Shown: one piece after another, positions 36,733 through 45,779 of the stretch
Layout: every line of letters starts with the position of its first letter
Numbering within the stretch: the stretch's first letter is position 1
From: Cystobacter fuscus DSM 2262
GTDB taxonomy: Bacteria > Myxococcota > Myxococcia > Myxococcales > Myxococcaceae
Assembly (NCBI RefSeq): GCF_000335475.2
Contig: NZ_ANAH02000005.1
Span: forward strand, 620,001-684,000
Length of the DNA: 64,000 nucleotides
Direction of reading: 5' to 3'
The notes under the pieces: model-generated
Databases searched by the model: none
What the model was told of the DNA's origin: nothing
Seen by the model: only the letters and a program-made list of their open reading frames with translations
Made by a program: the position numbers and the translations under genes

Positions 36733-37896
36733 ATGACGACAACGAAGACAGAACTCCGAAAGTTCGTCGCGCCCGAGATCGTCTACGGCGCGGGGTCGAG
36801 GCGTCTGGTGGGCCGCTATGCGCGCAACCTCGGAGCGACCCGGGTGCTCATCGTGTCCGACCCCGGCGTGGTCCTGGCTGGCTGGCTTCGGGAGGTCCTC
36901 GCGTCGATGGAGAGCGAGGGAGTGCGCTACCACCTCTTCGTGGGCGTGAGTTCCAACCCCCGGGCCGAAGAGGTCCATCAGGGAGTCCAGGTCTACCTGC
37001 AGGAGCACTGCGACGCCATCGTGGCGGTCGGGGGCGGGAGCCCCATGGATTGCGCCAAGGGGATTGGCATCGTCCTGGCCAACAAGGAGCACATCCTCAC
37101 GTTCGAGGGCGTGGATCGGATCGTCAGGCCAATCCCTCCCCTCATCTGCGTCCCGACGACCGCGGGAAGCTCGGCGGATGTCTCCCAATTCGCGATCATC
37201 ACGGACACCGTGCGCCATCTGAAGGTCTCCATCATCAGCAAGGCGATCGTCCCCGACATCTCGCTCGTTGACTACGACACCACGAGAACGCTCACTCCCT
37301 TTCTCATCGCCTGCTGCGGCATGGATGCCTTCGTGCACGGGCTCGAGGCCTTCGTCTCGAATGCCCATTCGCTCCTCACGGATGTGTATGCGCTCGCGGC
37401 GATCTCGCTCATCTGGAACAACCTGCCCGCGGCCATGGAAAACCCCCTCGACGAGGCCGCTCTCCGGCGGTTGATGGACGGCAGCCTCGAGGCCGGGCTC
37501 GCCTTCTCGAATACCTCACTCGGCGCCGTTCACGCCATGGCCCATGCCTTGGGAGGGCTCATCGACAATCCTCACGGCGAGGCGAATACCCTCCTCGTCG
37601 ACCACGTGGTGGCCTTCAACTACGAGGCGGCACCCGAGCGCTTCGACCTGATCGCGCAGCGGCTGGGGCTCGAACCCGCCCGGCTCACACCGGGCAAGCG
37701 CAAGGAGGCCCTCGTCTCCGCGCTCCAGCAGCTCAAGCAAGACGCGGGCCTCGCGATGAAGCTGCGGGACAAGGGAATCTCCCGCTCCGACATTCCCTTG
37801 CTCGCCCGACATGCCCTCCTGGACCCCTGCATGGCCACGAACCCACGTCGCTTGACGCTCCACGACGTGGAGGTGCTGTATGAACAAGCCTTTTGA
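36733..37896 (+). CDS. ercA: ErcA-like iron-containing alcohol dehydrogenase
   Basis: A 387-residue group III alcohol dehydrogenase with RKFVAPEIVYGAG at the start, the NAD motif GGGSPMDCAKG (about 99-109), the VPTTAGSSADVS loop and iron ligands in CCGMDAFVHGLEA and MAHALGG...NPHGEAN. In Pseudomonas the homolog ErcA is needed for ethanol-oxidation gene control together with sensor kinases ErcS/ErcS', and may act as a regulatory dehydrogenase. Here the next gene is a matching kinase that overlaps by 17 nt, which strongly favours the ErcA assignment. The catalytic residues seem intact, so it may also be an active enzyme. Confidence 0.85.
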   Translation: MTTTKTELRKFVAPEIVYGAGSRRLVGRYARNLGATRVLIVSDPGVVLAGWLREVLASMESEGVRYHLFVGVSSNPRAEEVHQGVQVYLQEHCDAIVAVGGGSPMDCAKGIGIVLANKEHILTFEGVDRIVRPIPPLICVPTTAGSSADVSQFAIITDTVRHLKVSIISKAIVPDISLVDYDTTRTLTPFLIACCGMDAFVHGLEAFVSNAHSLLTDVYALAAISLIWNNLPAAMENPLDEAALRRLMDGSLEAGLAFSNTSLGAVHAMAHALGGLIDNPHGEANTLLVDHVVAFNYEAAPERFDLIAQRLGLEPARLTPGKRKEALVSALQQLKQDAGLAMKLRDKGISRSDIPLLARHALLDPCMATNPRRLTLHDVEVLYEQAF

Positions 37897-39127
37897 TGAA
37901 ACGCCCGAAGGGCCCATGTCCTGGGAGTCCCTGAGAGACTCCATCGTCGGGCTCGGCGAGCGCTCGATTCGCAAGAGCTACTACGGCGCGCTCCAGGAGC
38001 GCATCACGGAGCTTGCCCGCTTCCGGAGCCTGCTCGATGCGATCCACGAGGCCATCATCGTCACGGAGTTGCCCGGCCTCCGCGTTCTGGATGCCAACCG
38101 GAAGGGGCTATGGATGCTCGGTGCCTCCAACACCGCGCAGCTCTGCCAGCCGCTCGAATCCTTCTTCGCCCCGAACGAGTGGCGCATCCTCGAGGCGTGC
38201 GTCCACCCGAGCGAGCGTGAGCCCAGACCGGGCCCCGGGTTGCTGTCGCTCCAGCGGGAGGGCGAGGAACGGGTGCTCGAGCTCTCCATTCGTCAGGATA
38301 CGTTCGGCCAGCGCCAGTATCTGGTCCTCATCGCTCGCGACGTCACGGAGCGGGTGAGGATCGAGCAAGCGCTCCTCGCGGCGAAGGAGGAGGCGGAGGC
38401 CGCGGCTCGAGCGAAGGCGCAGTTCCTCGGCATCGCGTCCCATGAGCTTCGCACCCCCCTCACCTCCCTGCTGCTGCTGCTTCAGCAAGGGGCCCGGCGG
38501 ACCGGGGAGGCGTGCGGAGGCGAGCTGCTCAACCGGATGCTCCGCCTGGCCCGTCGGCTCGCCGTCCTGGTCGAGGATCTGCTCGAGGTCTCCCGCCTCG
38601 AGCACGATCAGATCGTCATGAGGCCCACGCACATCGACCTGAGGACGATCGTGGCCGATGTGGTGGCGGACTTCCGCGCCCGTGCACCCACCCGGCCTTT
38701 GAGTCTTCGGCTTCCTCCCGCGCCTGCCTATGTCGAGGCGGACACCCTCCGTGTCGTACAGGTGCTCTCGAATCTCCTGGAGAACGCCATCAAGTACTCA
38801 CTCGAAGGAGCGCCCGTCGAGGTCCGTCTCGAATTGGTGGAGGCAACCGCTCGTGTGTGGGTCAGCGACCAGGGACCCGGGATCCCCGAGGAACGACGCG
38901 CCCAGCTCTTCACGCCTTTCGGACGCCTGAGGGAAGCGGGGCAGGATTCACCAGGGCTTGGACTGGGTCTCTATATTTCCCGCCAGCTCGCCGAGCTCCA
39001 GGGAGGGAAGTTGGAGCTGGCACCGTCCCGTGGCGAGGGCACGACCTTCACCTTCACCCTGCCACTCCTCTCCTGGCCGGCCCAGGGGGATATGGAGCAG
39101 GAACTCGCCTCCCAGCCAGCCGGATGA
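37880..39127 (+). CDS. ErcS-like PAS sensor histidine kinase
   Basis: A 415-residue soluble kinase with no membrane span. The N-terminal segment (LRDSIVGLGERSIRKSYY, about 14-31) is like that of ErcS-type kinases. A PAS domain (about 45-160) follows, then a short coiled coil, HisKA with phospho-His in ASHELRTPL (about 191) and HATPase motifs NLLENAIKYS, DQGPGIPEE and GLGLGLYIS. The ATG at 37880 lies inside the 3' end of the dehydrogenase gene (17-nt overlap) after a GGAGG, so the two are translationally coupled. It probably responds to an alcohol- or redox-related signal sensed with ErcA (inference). No partner response regulator is adjacent. Confidence 0.9.
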   Translation: MNKPFDETPEGPMSWESLRDSIVGLGERSIRKSYYGALQERITELARFRSLLDAIHEAIIVTELPGLRVLDANRKGLWMLGASNTAQLCQPLESFFAPNEWRILEACVHPSEREPRPGPGLLSLQREGEERVLELSIRQDTFGQRQYLVLIARDVTERVRIEQALLAAKEEAEAAARAKAQFLGIASHELRTPLTSLLLLLQQGARRTGEACGGELLNRMLRLARRLAVLVEDLLEVSRLEHDQIVMRPTHIDLRTIVADVVADFRARAPTRPLSLRLPPAPAYVEADTLRVVQVLSNLLENAIKYSLEGAPVEVRLELVEATARVWVSDQGPGIPEERRAQLFTPFGRLREAGQDSPGLGLGLYISRQLAELQGGKLELAPSRGEGTTFTFTLPLLSWPAQGDMEQELASQPAG

Positions 39128-39146
39128 AGCGGTCCCACGGAACACC

Positions 39147-40409
39147 TCACGCCGGGACGGGGCAATCCCAGGCGATGGGCAGGTGCTCGAACCCTCTCAG
39201 CATGAAGTATGGCCGGCGGACGGTCGCCGCATCCGTCCGCAGCCGGGGATTCGGCAACCGCCGGAGCAGGTGCTCGAAGGCGATCCTCCCTTCCAGCTTC
39301 GCCAGCGCGGCTCCGACGCAGAAGTGGATGCCCTTGCCGAAGGCCAGGTGCTTCTTCGCGTCGGCGCGGCGGATGTCGAAGCGATCCGGCTCGGAGAAAC
39401 GCGTCTCGTCCCGATTGCCGGACGCATAGACGATGAACACCCGGCTCCCCTTCGGGAGCTGGACTCCGCCGAGCTGCGTCTGCGCGGTCACCGTCCGGAA
39501 GAAGCCCCGGATGGGTGCCTCCATCCGCAGCATCTCGTCGATGGCGTTGGGCAGCAGTGTCAGGTCATCCCGCAGGGACTGGAGCTGCTCGGGGGCCTGG
39601 AGCAGCAGCCACATGCCATTGCCAATGAGACCCGTCGTCGTCTCGTGGCCCGCGGCCATGAGATCCATGGCGTTACAGACCGCTTCCTGGTGGCTCAGGG
39701 GCGCGGTGCCACCCATGACTTGGGGGACCAGGAGCGTGAGCAGATCCTCGCGAGGGTGCTTCCGCCGCTCCTCGAGCTGCTCGATGAAGTAGCGCTGCAT
39801 CGCGAGGAAGCCGTGCGCGGCCTCCACCTGGCGCTCGAGGGGCGCCGTCGCCGACATCAACAGTGTCTTGTCATCGGACCAGCGCTTGAGCTGCTCCATG
39901 TCGGAGCGCGGCACGCCGAGCAGATCGCAGATGATGAGGCCGGGAAGCGCATACGCGAACCGCTGGATCAGATCCGCCTCGCCGTCTCGCACGAAGCCGT
40001 CGAGGAGCAGGTCCGCGGTCGCGCGGATCTCCGGTTCCATGGCGGCGATGCGCTGGGCACTCAGGGCCTTGCCGAACACGGCCCGCATCCGGGTGTGGTC
40101 CGGAGGGTCGCTCTGGACCAGCGAGACGAACCGGACATACCCCTGCTGGAGCACCTGGAGGACCTCGGGGTGCGGCTCGCTCCGGGCGTCGAGCGCTCCG
40201 GCCGACGAGAAGCGCGAGGGATCGTTCTTGACCTCCGCGATGTCCTCGTACCGGGTGACGACCCACAGCTCGAACGGGGCGCTGTAGAAGACCGGGCGCT
40301 CCCGCCGCATCCGGGCGTAGAGCGGATAGGGATCTTCAATCTGGTCGGGCGCCATCGGATTGAAGAGTTGGGCGACATCGCCCTGGGAGGGCTCGGCTCG
40401 GGAGGACAT
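39147..40409 (-). CDS. Cytochrome P450
   Basis: A 420-residue soluble bacterial P450 that inserts oxygen into a substrate using electrons from a ferredoxin system. I-helix AAGHETT (about 245), the ExxR motif in EMLRME, and the heme loop FGKGIHFCVG with the axial Cys near residue 365 are complete. Its layout is like CYP107/CYP109-type enzymes. No ferredoxin or ferredoxin reductase is adjacent. It is the last gene in a minus-strand row with two unknown small genes and an FAD monooxygenase. The native substrate cannot be inferred. Confidence 0.96.
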   Translation of the reverse strand: MSSRAEPSQGDVAQLFNPMAPDQIEDPYPLYARMRRERPVFYSAPFELWVVTRYEDIAEVKNDPSRFSSAGALDARSEPHPEVLQVLQQGYVRFVSLVQSDPPDHTRMRAVFGKALSAQRIAAMEPEIRATADLLLDGFVRDGEADLIQRFAYALPGLIICDLLGVPRSDMEQLKRWSDDKTLLMSATAPLERQVEAAHGFLAMQRYFIEQLEERRKHPREDLLTLLVPQVMGGTAPLSHQEAVCNAMDLMAAGHETTTGLIGNGMWLLLQAPEQLQSLRDDLTLLPNAIDEMLRMEAPIRGFFRTVTAQTQLGGVQLPKGSRVFIVYASGNRDETRFSEPDRFDIRRADAKKHLAFGKGIHFCVGAALAKLEGRIAFEHLLRRLPNPRLRTDAATVRRPYFMLRGFEHLPIAWDCPVPA

Positions 40410-40508
40410 GTGGCGACGATACGTGAATCGCGCCGGTGCGGACGAGGGTGCCGGGTCCAGCTCCCCGGCCGGTCCATTCCAGCCGGGAGCCCTGCCCAGG
40501 ATGTTGGC

Positions 40509-40814
40509 TCAGCTCTCGACGGAGACGGCTGGCTCCGCGGCCTGCCGTGCCTCATCGCAGACCAGCGACGACGCCTCGGACTGCTGGGCCTCGTCGTGGG
40601 CCACCGAGGCCGTCTCATCGGAGGACTCGGAGAGGGAGGCACCGCAGAAGCCGTAATCCCCACAAGTAGTGATGCGGCCGGCCCAACAAGTGTCCTCGCA
40701 GAAGGCCTCGTAATTACAGACGAGGTAGCACTCCGGTGGGCGGGCCGAAGCGGTGGCGGGGGCGAGAGCGAGAACGGCGGTGGCGGCCAGCAGGGACTTC
40801 AAGAGCTTGCTCAT
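40509..40814 (-). CDS. Small exported Cys-rich protein, unknown function
   Basis: A 101-residue protein with a signal peptide (about 1-24, ending ASA). The mature part starts with a tight set of six cysteines (CxxxC...CxxxC...CxxxxxC) in about 35 residues that could form three disulfides. An acidic Ser/Glu/Ala-rich tail with one more Cys follows. GGAGG 4 nt before the ATG at 40814 supports the start. No family is recognised. It lies between the P450 gene (99 nt downstream) and another unknown gene on the same strand. Confidence 0.7.
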   Translation of the reverse strand: MSKLLKSLLAATAVLALAPATASARPPECYLVCNYEAFCEDTCWAGRITTCGDYGFCGASLSESSDETASVAHDEAQQSEASSLVCDEARQAAEPAVSVES

Positions 40815-40879
40815 GATTCCTCCATCTGTGCGAGTGCGGCCCCGCCACGCTACGGCGCGGGCATCGGGTCTACAAGTCT

Positions 40880-41443
40880 TCACCCCCGCCGCGCGCCGAG
40901 CGCCATTGCCGAGCCCACGAAGGCCCGGACCGCCTTGTAGCCGCGCGGAGGGGGCAGCGCGGTGGTGCTGGCCGTGCCCAACTGGGTGATGCCCTCGGGC
41001 ACGAGCCGCGCCAGGTTCCAGGTCCCGCCTCCGAACACGAAGTCGCGGCTGGAGCGCAGGGCCGCCGAGAAGAGGTTGCTCGCGAGTGGTCCCACCGTCG
41101 TGCCCACCGCGGTGGAGAACCGCTCGAACGTGGCGATGGGCTCTCCCCGCGAGAAGGTGTCCGGGTCCGCGAAGTCTCCGCACGGCTCGCGGTTGAGATA
41201 CAGCGTGAAGACACCGGTTGCATCCAGCGACACCGACAGGTCCCCATTCTGGAGCGTCTGGACGCGGAAGGGCTCGGCGCGGAAGGTGAAGAAGGCGGTG
41301 GCCTCGCCCGGAGGGCCGTTGAAGAGCGGCCCGAGGCCACCGAGATGCGCGAAGTACCCCAGGTCCAGCTGCTGGCCATCCTGCGCCTCGTAGAAGCGCC
41401 CGATGGCGTACCAGACGACGCCCGCGATGGGATGAAGGTCCAT
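40880..41443 (-). CDS. Hypothetical protein
   Basis: A 187-residue protein with no signal peptide and no motif I recognise. It begins MDLHPIAGVVWYAIGRFY and is rich in Phe, Gly and Thr with beta-strand character. It starts 28 nt after the FAD monooxygenase stop on the same strand, so it may be translated from the same mRNA and could be a partner or a reporter of that enzyme's pathway. The start lacks a clear Shine-Dalgarno, and an upstream start inside the monooxygenase gene cannot be excluded. Confidence 0.6.
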   Translation of the reverse strand: MDLHPIAGVVWYAIGRFYEAQDGQQLDLGYFAHLGGLGPLFNGPPGEATAFFTFRAEPFRVQTLQNGDLSVSLDATGVFTLYLNREPCGDFADPDTFSRGEPIATFERFSTAVGTTVGPLASNLFSAALRSSRDFVFGGGTWNLARLVPEGITQLGTASTTALPPPRGYKAVRAFVGSAMALGARRG

Positions 41444-41471
41444 GCGGCCCAGGATCGCTCGCGCCGCTCGG

Positions 41472-42689
41472 TCAGGGAAGCCGCGAGACCGGAACGCCGT
41501 AACGGACCTCGACCGGGGCGAAGCCCTGGCCTCCCTGGCTCGCCTTCTTCGACAGCCGGAGCACGAGGCCGAGCACGGTGAACATGAGGTGCTCGACGAA
41601 CATCGGTGCCATGACCATGCGGTGCACGCGGGTCTGCATGGCCTGGATCCGCTCGGCCTCGGGGCGGCGCTCGGCCTCGATCTTCTGGAAGACCGCCTCA
41701 TCGAGGGGCTGGCCCCCGCGGATCGCGTCGAGCAGGTGGTTGGCGGCGGCGAAGCTGTCGCGCAGCGCCAGGTTCAAGCCCTGCCCTCCGGAGGGAGACA
41801 TGGTGTGCGCCGCGTCTCCCAGGAACAGCAGCCCGGGCACGAACCAGCGCTCCAGCCTGTCGACGATGACGCGGAGGAACTGGCTCTCGGTGCGCTCATC
41901 GAGCTTCGCCTCGACGTGGGGGCGCAACCGGGCGGGGATCGTCGGCAGCAGTTGGCGCCGCAGCTCGGGGATGTTCTTGCGCAGCCCACCGAGATCCCCA
42001 GGCGCGCTGTAGGCCACCTGGAGCCGCGAGCGCGTCGTCGGGAAGAGCACGGTCACCACGCCCTTGCCGAACATGTGGACGTCCACGCCCTCGGGGAGCG
42101 CCTGGGGCTGGTCCGAGAAGTCGAAGCGCAGCCACACCACATCCGCGGGCACCTGGGTGGACTCGACCTGGAGGCCCACGTCCTTGCGCAACCCACTGTT
42201 CCGGCCACTACAGTCCACGAAGAGCTCGCCCTCGACACGGCCCTCGGCGCCTTCATGGCGCGTCTCGAGTGCCACCACCCGCCCGTTCTCACGCACCGTC
42301 CGGAGGGCGGTGGTGCCGAAGTCGAGCCGGTAGTGCGGATGGCGGCCACACAGCTCGTGGAGGACCTGGAGGAACCCGGCCTGGGAGATCAACGACCCGC
42401 GCTCCTGGCCGCCCGGGACCATGACGCGCCGACGCTCCCCCACGAACAGCCGCCGCTCGATGTTCGGGAGCGCCACCCCGCGCTCCACGAGCAGGGGGAG
42501 CAGGCCGAGCGCCTCCAGTGGACCGAGCGCCGCGGGCTGGATGAGCTCGCCGCGGAACTCGCGCTCGAAGTCGGGGTGCCGTTCGAGCACGCGAACCGGG
42601 ACGCCATTGGAGACCAGTTGATAGGCGAGCATCATGCCGGCCGGGCCCGCGCCGATGATGACCACCTGGGGATTCGGTTGCCGTGACAT
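41472..42689 (-). CDS. FAD-dependent monooxygenase (PheA/TfdB-type)
   Basis: A 405-residue class A flavoprotein monooxygenase. It has the FAD dinucleotide motif GAGPAGMM (about 13-20), the DG-type segment ELFVDCSGRNS (about 165) and the flavin GD motif LFLGDAAHTMSPSGGQG (about 290). Enzymes of this group hydroxylate aromatic or polyketide compounds using NAD(P)H and O2. The ATG at 42689 gives the canonical N-terminus. It heads the minus-strand series that ends with the P450; two oxygenases together could point to a tailoring or catabolic unit, but no core biosynthetic gene is near. Confidence 0.94.
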   Translation of the reverse strand: MSRQPNPQVVIIGAGPAGMMLAYQLVSNGVPVRVLERHPDFEREFRGELIQPAALGPLEALGLLPLLVERGVALPNIERRLFVGERRRVMVPGGQERGSLISQAGFLQVLHELCGRHPHYRLDFGTTALRTVRENGRVVALETRHEGAEGRVEGELFVDCSGRNSGLRKDVGLQVESTQVPADVVWLRFDFSDQPQALPEGVDVHMFGKGVVTVLFPTTRSRLQVAYSAPGDLGGLRKNIPELRRQLLPTIPARLRPHVEAKLDERTESQFLRVIVDRLERWFVPGLLFLGDAAHTMSPSGGQGLNLALRDSFAAANHLLDAIRGGQPLDEAVFQKIEAERRPEAERIQAMQTRVHRMVMAPMFVEHLMFTVLGLVLRLSKKASQGGQGFAPVEVRYGVPVSRLP

Positions 42690-42814
42690 GCGGGGGACTG
42701 TAGCCGCCGGGGCCATCCGCCGCCGAACCGAGGCCCCGAGGATCCAATCGGCGGGTGAACCGTCAACGCCTGGGGTCATCCGGATGCCGTCCCTCCGCTT
42801 TCCAGGAACCCACC

Positions 42815-44131
42815 ATGCGCCGACTCCTGCCCTTGCTCGCCCTGTTGCACACCGCGTGCGCGGAGAAGCCCCCACCCGGCTCCACCCCCAAACTCCAGGG
42901 GAGTCTGACCATCCACACCCACCACGCCGACCGCGCGGATTGGCGCACGCGCTACCCGAGTGTGTACGTCCTGCTCGGAGACGGAAGCCGCTTCCTCCAG
43001 CCCCTGGATGACCAGGGCACGGCCCGCTTCGAGGACCCCTCCCTCGTGGGAGCCCAGGACGTCACCGTCGTGGAGGTGCAGGGCACCGGAGGCCTGGTGC
43101 TCCACACCCTGCTCGCGGTGGACGAGCCGGAGTTGGAACTGCCCTATGGCTACAACGAACCGTTTTCGACGGCGATCGAGACGAAGCAGGCCCAGGTCAC
43201 CGGCAAGGTGACGGGCGCGAGCGGGGCTGGCACCGTGAGCACCCAGGTGGTGAGCGAGGCGTTCTCCGGCCGGACTCCCACGCAAACCGCGCCCCCTGGC
43301 ACCTTCAGCCTCGAGGTCTGGGGCGCCACGCCTGGCCGGCTCTCCCTCTTCGCCTCCGAGACCCGGTCCAGTGACCACGGGGTCCTGCGTGTGGGAATGA
43401 AGCGGGACGTCGCCGTGGGGGGTGGGCAGGCCGTCACCGGCCAGGACATCGCCCTCGACCACCCCGTGGACCAGACGCTCGGCGTCACGGTGACGGGCCT
43501 GGAGCCCTACGGAACCCGGGTGAATGCCTTTCTCACCTACTCCGAGGGCACCCAGGAGCTCTTCAGCACGGGGACAACGAGCACCCCCCCCTTGTCCCTG
43601 CCCGCCATCGCGCGGACGGCGCCGTTCGACACCACCCAGATGAGGGTCGGCGTGGGAGCGGGCGATGAAGATACGCTGCCCGCGGGATTCTCGGAGGCGA
43701 CCCTCCGCGTGGGAGCGGCCTCCCCCGTGGCCGTCACACTCCTCGCGCCGGTGCTCCTCTCTTCACCCGTCCTGGGCACGCGGGACGCCGTGGGGACCGC
43801 TTCACGCGACGGCTTCGCCTTCCGATGGAGTGCCGACCCCACCGCCCGGTTCGTGAAGCTGGCCTTCATGAACTTCTCCCGGACCGGAGACAAGTTCATC
43901 TTCTGGGACGTGTTGGCTCCCGCGTCCACCACCTCCTTCACCCCCTTCCAGCTCCCCGAAGGGGTCGCCCCCCGCGACACGCTCGAGGCGGGCCTGTACG
44001 CCATCGAAGCCCGGTCGCTCGACTACGGGGACGGCCATGGCGTGTGGGACTACATCCAGTACTCCCTGAACCCGGACCCGCTCCGGGAACAGCGCGAGAC
44101 CGAGGTGCAGGGCTACGTGATGGTGCGATAA
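42815..44131 (+). CDS. Exported lipoprotein, unknown function
   Basis: A 438-residue protein with a lipoprotein signal: MRRLLPLLALLHTAC with Cys 15 as the acylation site. The mature protein is rich in beta strands with repeated Thr/Val/Gly patterns, suggesting several Ig-like or carboxypeptidase-regulatory-like beta domains, but no named motif is clear. AGGAA 8 nt before the ATG supports the start. It is probably anchored in the outer membrane, and no partner genes are adjacent. Confidence 0.75.
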   Translation: MRRLLPLLALLHTACAEKPPPGSTPKLQGSLTIHTHHADRADWRTRYPSVYVLLGDGSRFLQPLDDQGTARFEDPSLVGAQDVTVVEVQGTGGLVLHTLLAVDEPELELPYGYNEPFSTAIETKQAQVTGKVTGASGAGTVSTQVVSEAFSGRTPTQTAPPGTFSLEVWGATPGRLSLFASETRSSDHGVLRVGMKRDVAVGGGQAVTGQDIALDHPVDQTLGVTVTGLEPYGTRVNAFLTYSEGTQELFSTGTTSTPPLSLPAIARTAPFDTTQMRVGVGAGDEDTLPAGFSEATLRVGAASPVAVTLLAPVLLSSPVLGTRDAVGTASRDGFAFRWSADPTARFVKLAFMNFSRTGDKFIFWDVLAPASTTSFTPFQLPEGVAPRDTLEAGLYAIEARSLDYGDGHGVWDYIQYSLNPDPLREQRETEVQGYVMVR

Positions 44132-44598
44132 CCCCCTCCAGAAGAACTGGAACGACCCCGGGGAGCTTTTTACAGGATGACCCTGCAACTGTCCTGGAGT
44201 CGCACCCCGCCGATTCTCCTATCCCGCTGAAATCAAAGGAGTCTCGGGCAGCGCGGGGACTCGGCACGACGAATGCTAATGCCCTTCCCCGTGGTCGCCA
44301 GGGGGCGACGCGAAGTACGGGGCAGGTCGGGGCAGTACGGGGTTGGGCGGGTCGGGGCAGTACGGGGTTGGGCGGGTCGGGGCGGTACAGACGGCTCAAG
44401 GTGTGTGGGTACGGGGATGGGGAGCCGGTCCTTGACGGCACAGTCAGGTCGCGAGGACCGGTTCACCTCATCCAGGCCGAGCCAGCGGAACAATTCATGT
44501 CGTCAGCGCGGCATCACCGGGAAGCTATGTCTTTAGCCCGCACGGGAATGTGTGGGCATGACGTGTCTTGAAAGCCGCGAACAATGATTGGGCGAACA
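44132..44598. other. Intergenic region with G-rich tandem repeat
   Basis: This 467-bp stretch between the lipoprotein gene and the minus-strand glycosyltransferase holds no supported gene. Its main feature is a strand-biased G-rich tandem repeat listed separately. Short open frames through the repeat show only repeated Gly/Arg-type shadows. Confidence 0.5.
44315..44388. repeat. 25-bp G-rich tandem repeat, 2.8 copies
   Basis: Units begin with GTACGGGG at 44315, 44335 and 44360. The first unit is 20 bp, the next two are 25 bp and differ at one base (the last), and a fourth GTAC closes the array at 44385. Each unit has several runs of 3-4 G (GGGG, GGG, GGG, GGGG), so one strand could form G-quadruplexes. 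Confidence 0.75.
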
Positions 44599-45675
44599 TC
44601 AGGCGCGGCTCCCGGCTGTCCGGTACAGCCGCATATATTCAGCGTCCATCCGCTCCAGCGTGAACTCGGCCTGGTACGTCGCCACCGCGCGCCGGCTGAA
44701 CTCCGCGCGCAGCGACGCATCGTTCGCCAGCCGCACGATGGCCTCGGCCATCGCGGCGGAGTCGCCCACCGGGGCCAGCAGCCCACTCTTGGAGAGGTCC
44801 ATCACCTCGCGCATCCCGCCCACATCCGTCAGCACGGCGGGCAGGCCCAGGCTCATCGCCTGCAACAGCGACATGGGCAGGCCCTCCGACACCGACGACA
44901 TCGCAAACACATCCGCCCCACTGAAGAATCGCGCGGTCTCCAACTGCTGTCCGTGGAAGCGGATCCGCTCCGTCGCCCCGAGTTCTCGCGCCAGCGCCTC
45001 GAGCTCGCCGCGCACCGGACCGTCGCCCACCACGTCGAGCCGCAGCCGCGGAACCCGCTGCGCCGCCAGGGCCGCCGCGCGGATCAGCGTTCCCAAATCC
45101 TTGATCTTCGCCAGACGTCCCACAAACAACAGACGGAACTCGTCCTCCACGCGTTCCACTGGAATCCGCTCGATCGCGGACGTACCGTTGTAAACACGGA
45201 CAACCTTCTCGCGCCGCGCCAATGGAGCGGAGCGCAGATTCTCGCACGTCACCTCGCAGATGCCGGCCACCCAGTCCAACCACAACCAGGACCACGCGCT
45301 GAACTTGACCTCGCCCGCGCGGTCATACGGCGGAGACACCAGGCTGTGACGCGTCGCCAGCACACATCGCACCCCGGCGAGCCGCGCGCCCATCGCCGCC
45401 TGCAGCGTCGGCGCGGGATTGTGGCAATGCACCACATCGGGCCGCAGCCGGCGGAACAGCTTCAAGTAGCGCAGCATCGTCTTCGGGACGGGCGCTTCGC
45501 CCATCACATGGACCGTGAAGCCCTCCTCACGCAGCACCTTCCCCAGCGCGCCCAGCTTGTCGTACGCGCACACCTCGACCTGGTGCCCGTTGCCGCGCTG
45601 CATCCGGCACAGCTGCGCCACCAGCATCTCCGCGCCGCCCATCTCCATGTTGTAGACCACGTGCACAATCTTCAT
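44599..45675 (-). CDS. Glycosyltransferase, GT4 family
   Basis: A 358-residue GT-B-fold retaining glycosyltransferase. The N-terminal domain begins with VVYNMEMGGAE, the usual glycine-rich acceptor loop. The C-terminal domain holds LLFVGRLAKIKD and the E-x7-E motif in SVSEGLPMSLLQAMSLGLP. It would add a sugar from a nucleotide donor to a growing glycan on the inner face of the inner membrane. GGAG 8 nt before the ATG at 45675 supports the start. It diverges from two more glycosyltransferase genes across 104 bp, so the three probably build one surface polysaccharide or glycolipid. Confidence 0.93.
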   Translation of the reverse strand: MKIVHVVYNMEMGGAEMLVAQLCRMQRGNGHQVEVCAYDKLGALGKVLREEGFTVHVMGEAPVPKTMLRYLKLFRRLRPDVVHCHNPAPTLQAAMGARLAGVRCVLATRHSLVSPPYDRAGEVKFSAWSWLWLDWVAGICEVTCENLRSAPLARREKVVRVYNGTSAIERIPVERVEDEFRLLFVGRLAKIKDLGTLIRAAALAAQRVPRLRLDVVGDGPVRGELEALARELGATERIRFHGQQLETARFFSGADVFAMSSVSEGLPMSLLQAMSLGLPAVLTDVGGMREVMDLSKSGLLAPVGDSAAMAEAIVRLANDASLRAEFSRRAVATYQAEFTLERMDAEYMRLYRTAGSRA

Positions 45676-45779
45676 CGCGCTCTCCGCCCTGCCGGGCACG
45701 CCGAACCCACACTCGGCCCCTGACCTCGCCGACAGCGCCCGTCACCACACCTCGAGCTCACATCCAAAGGATCTCTGGC

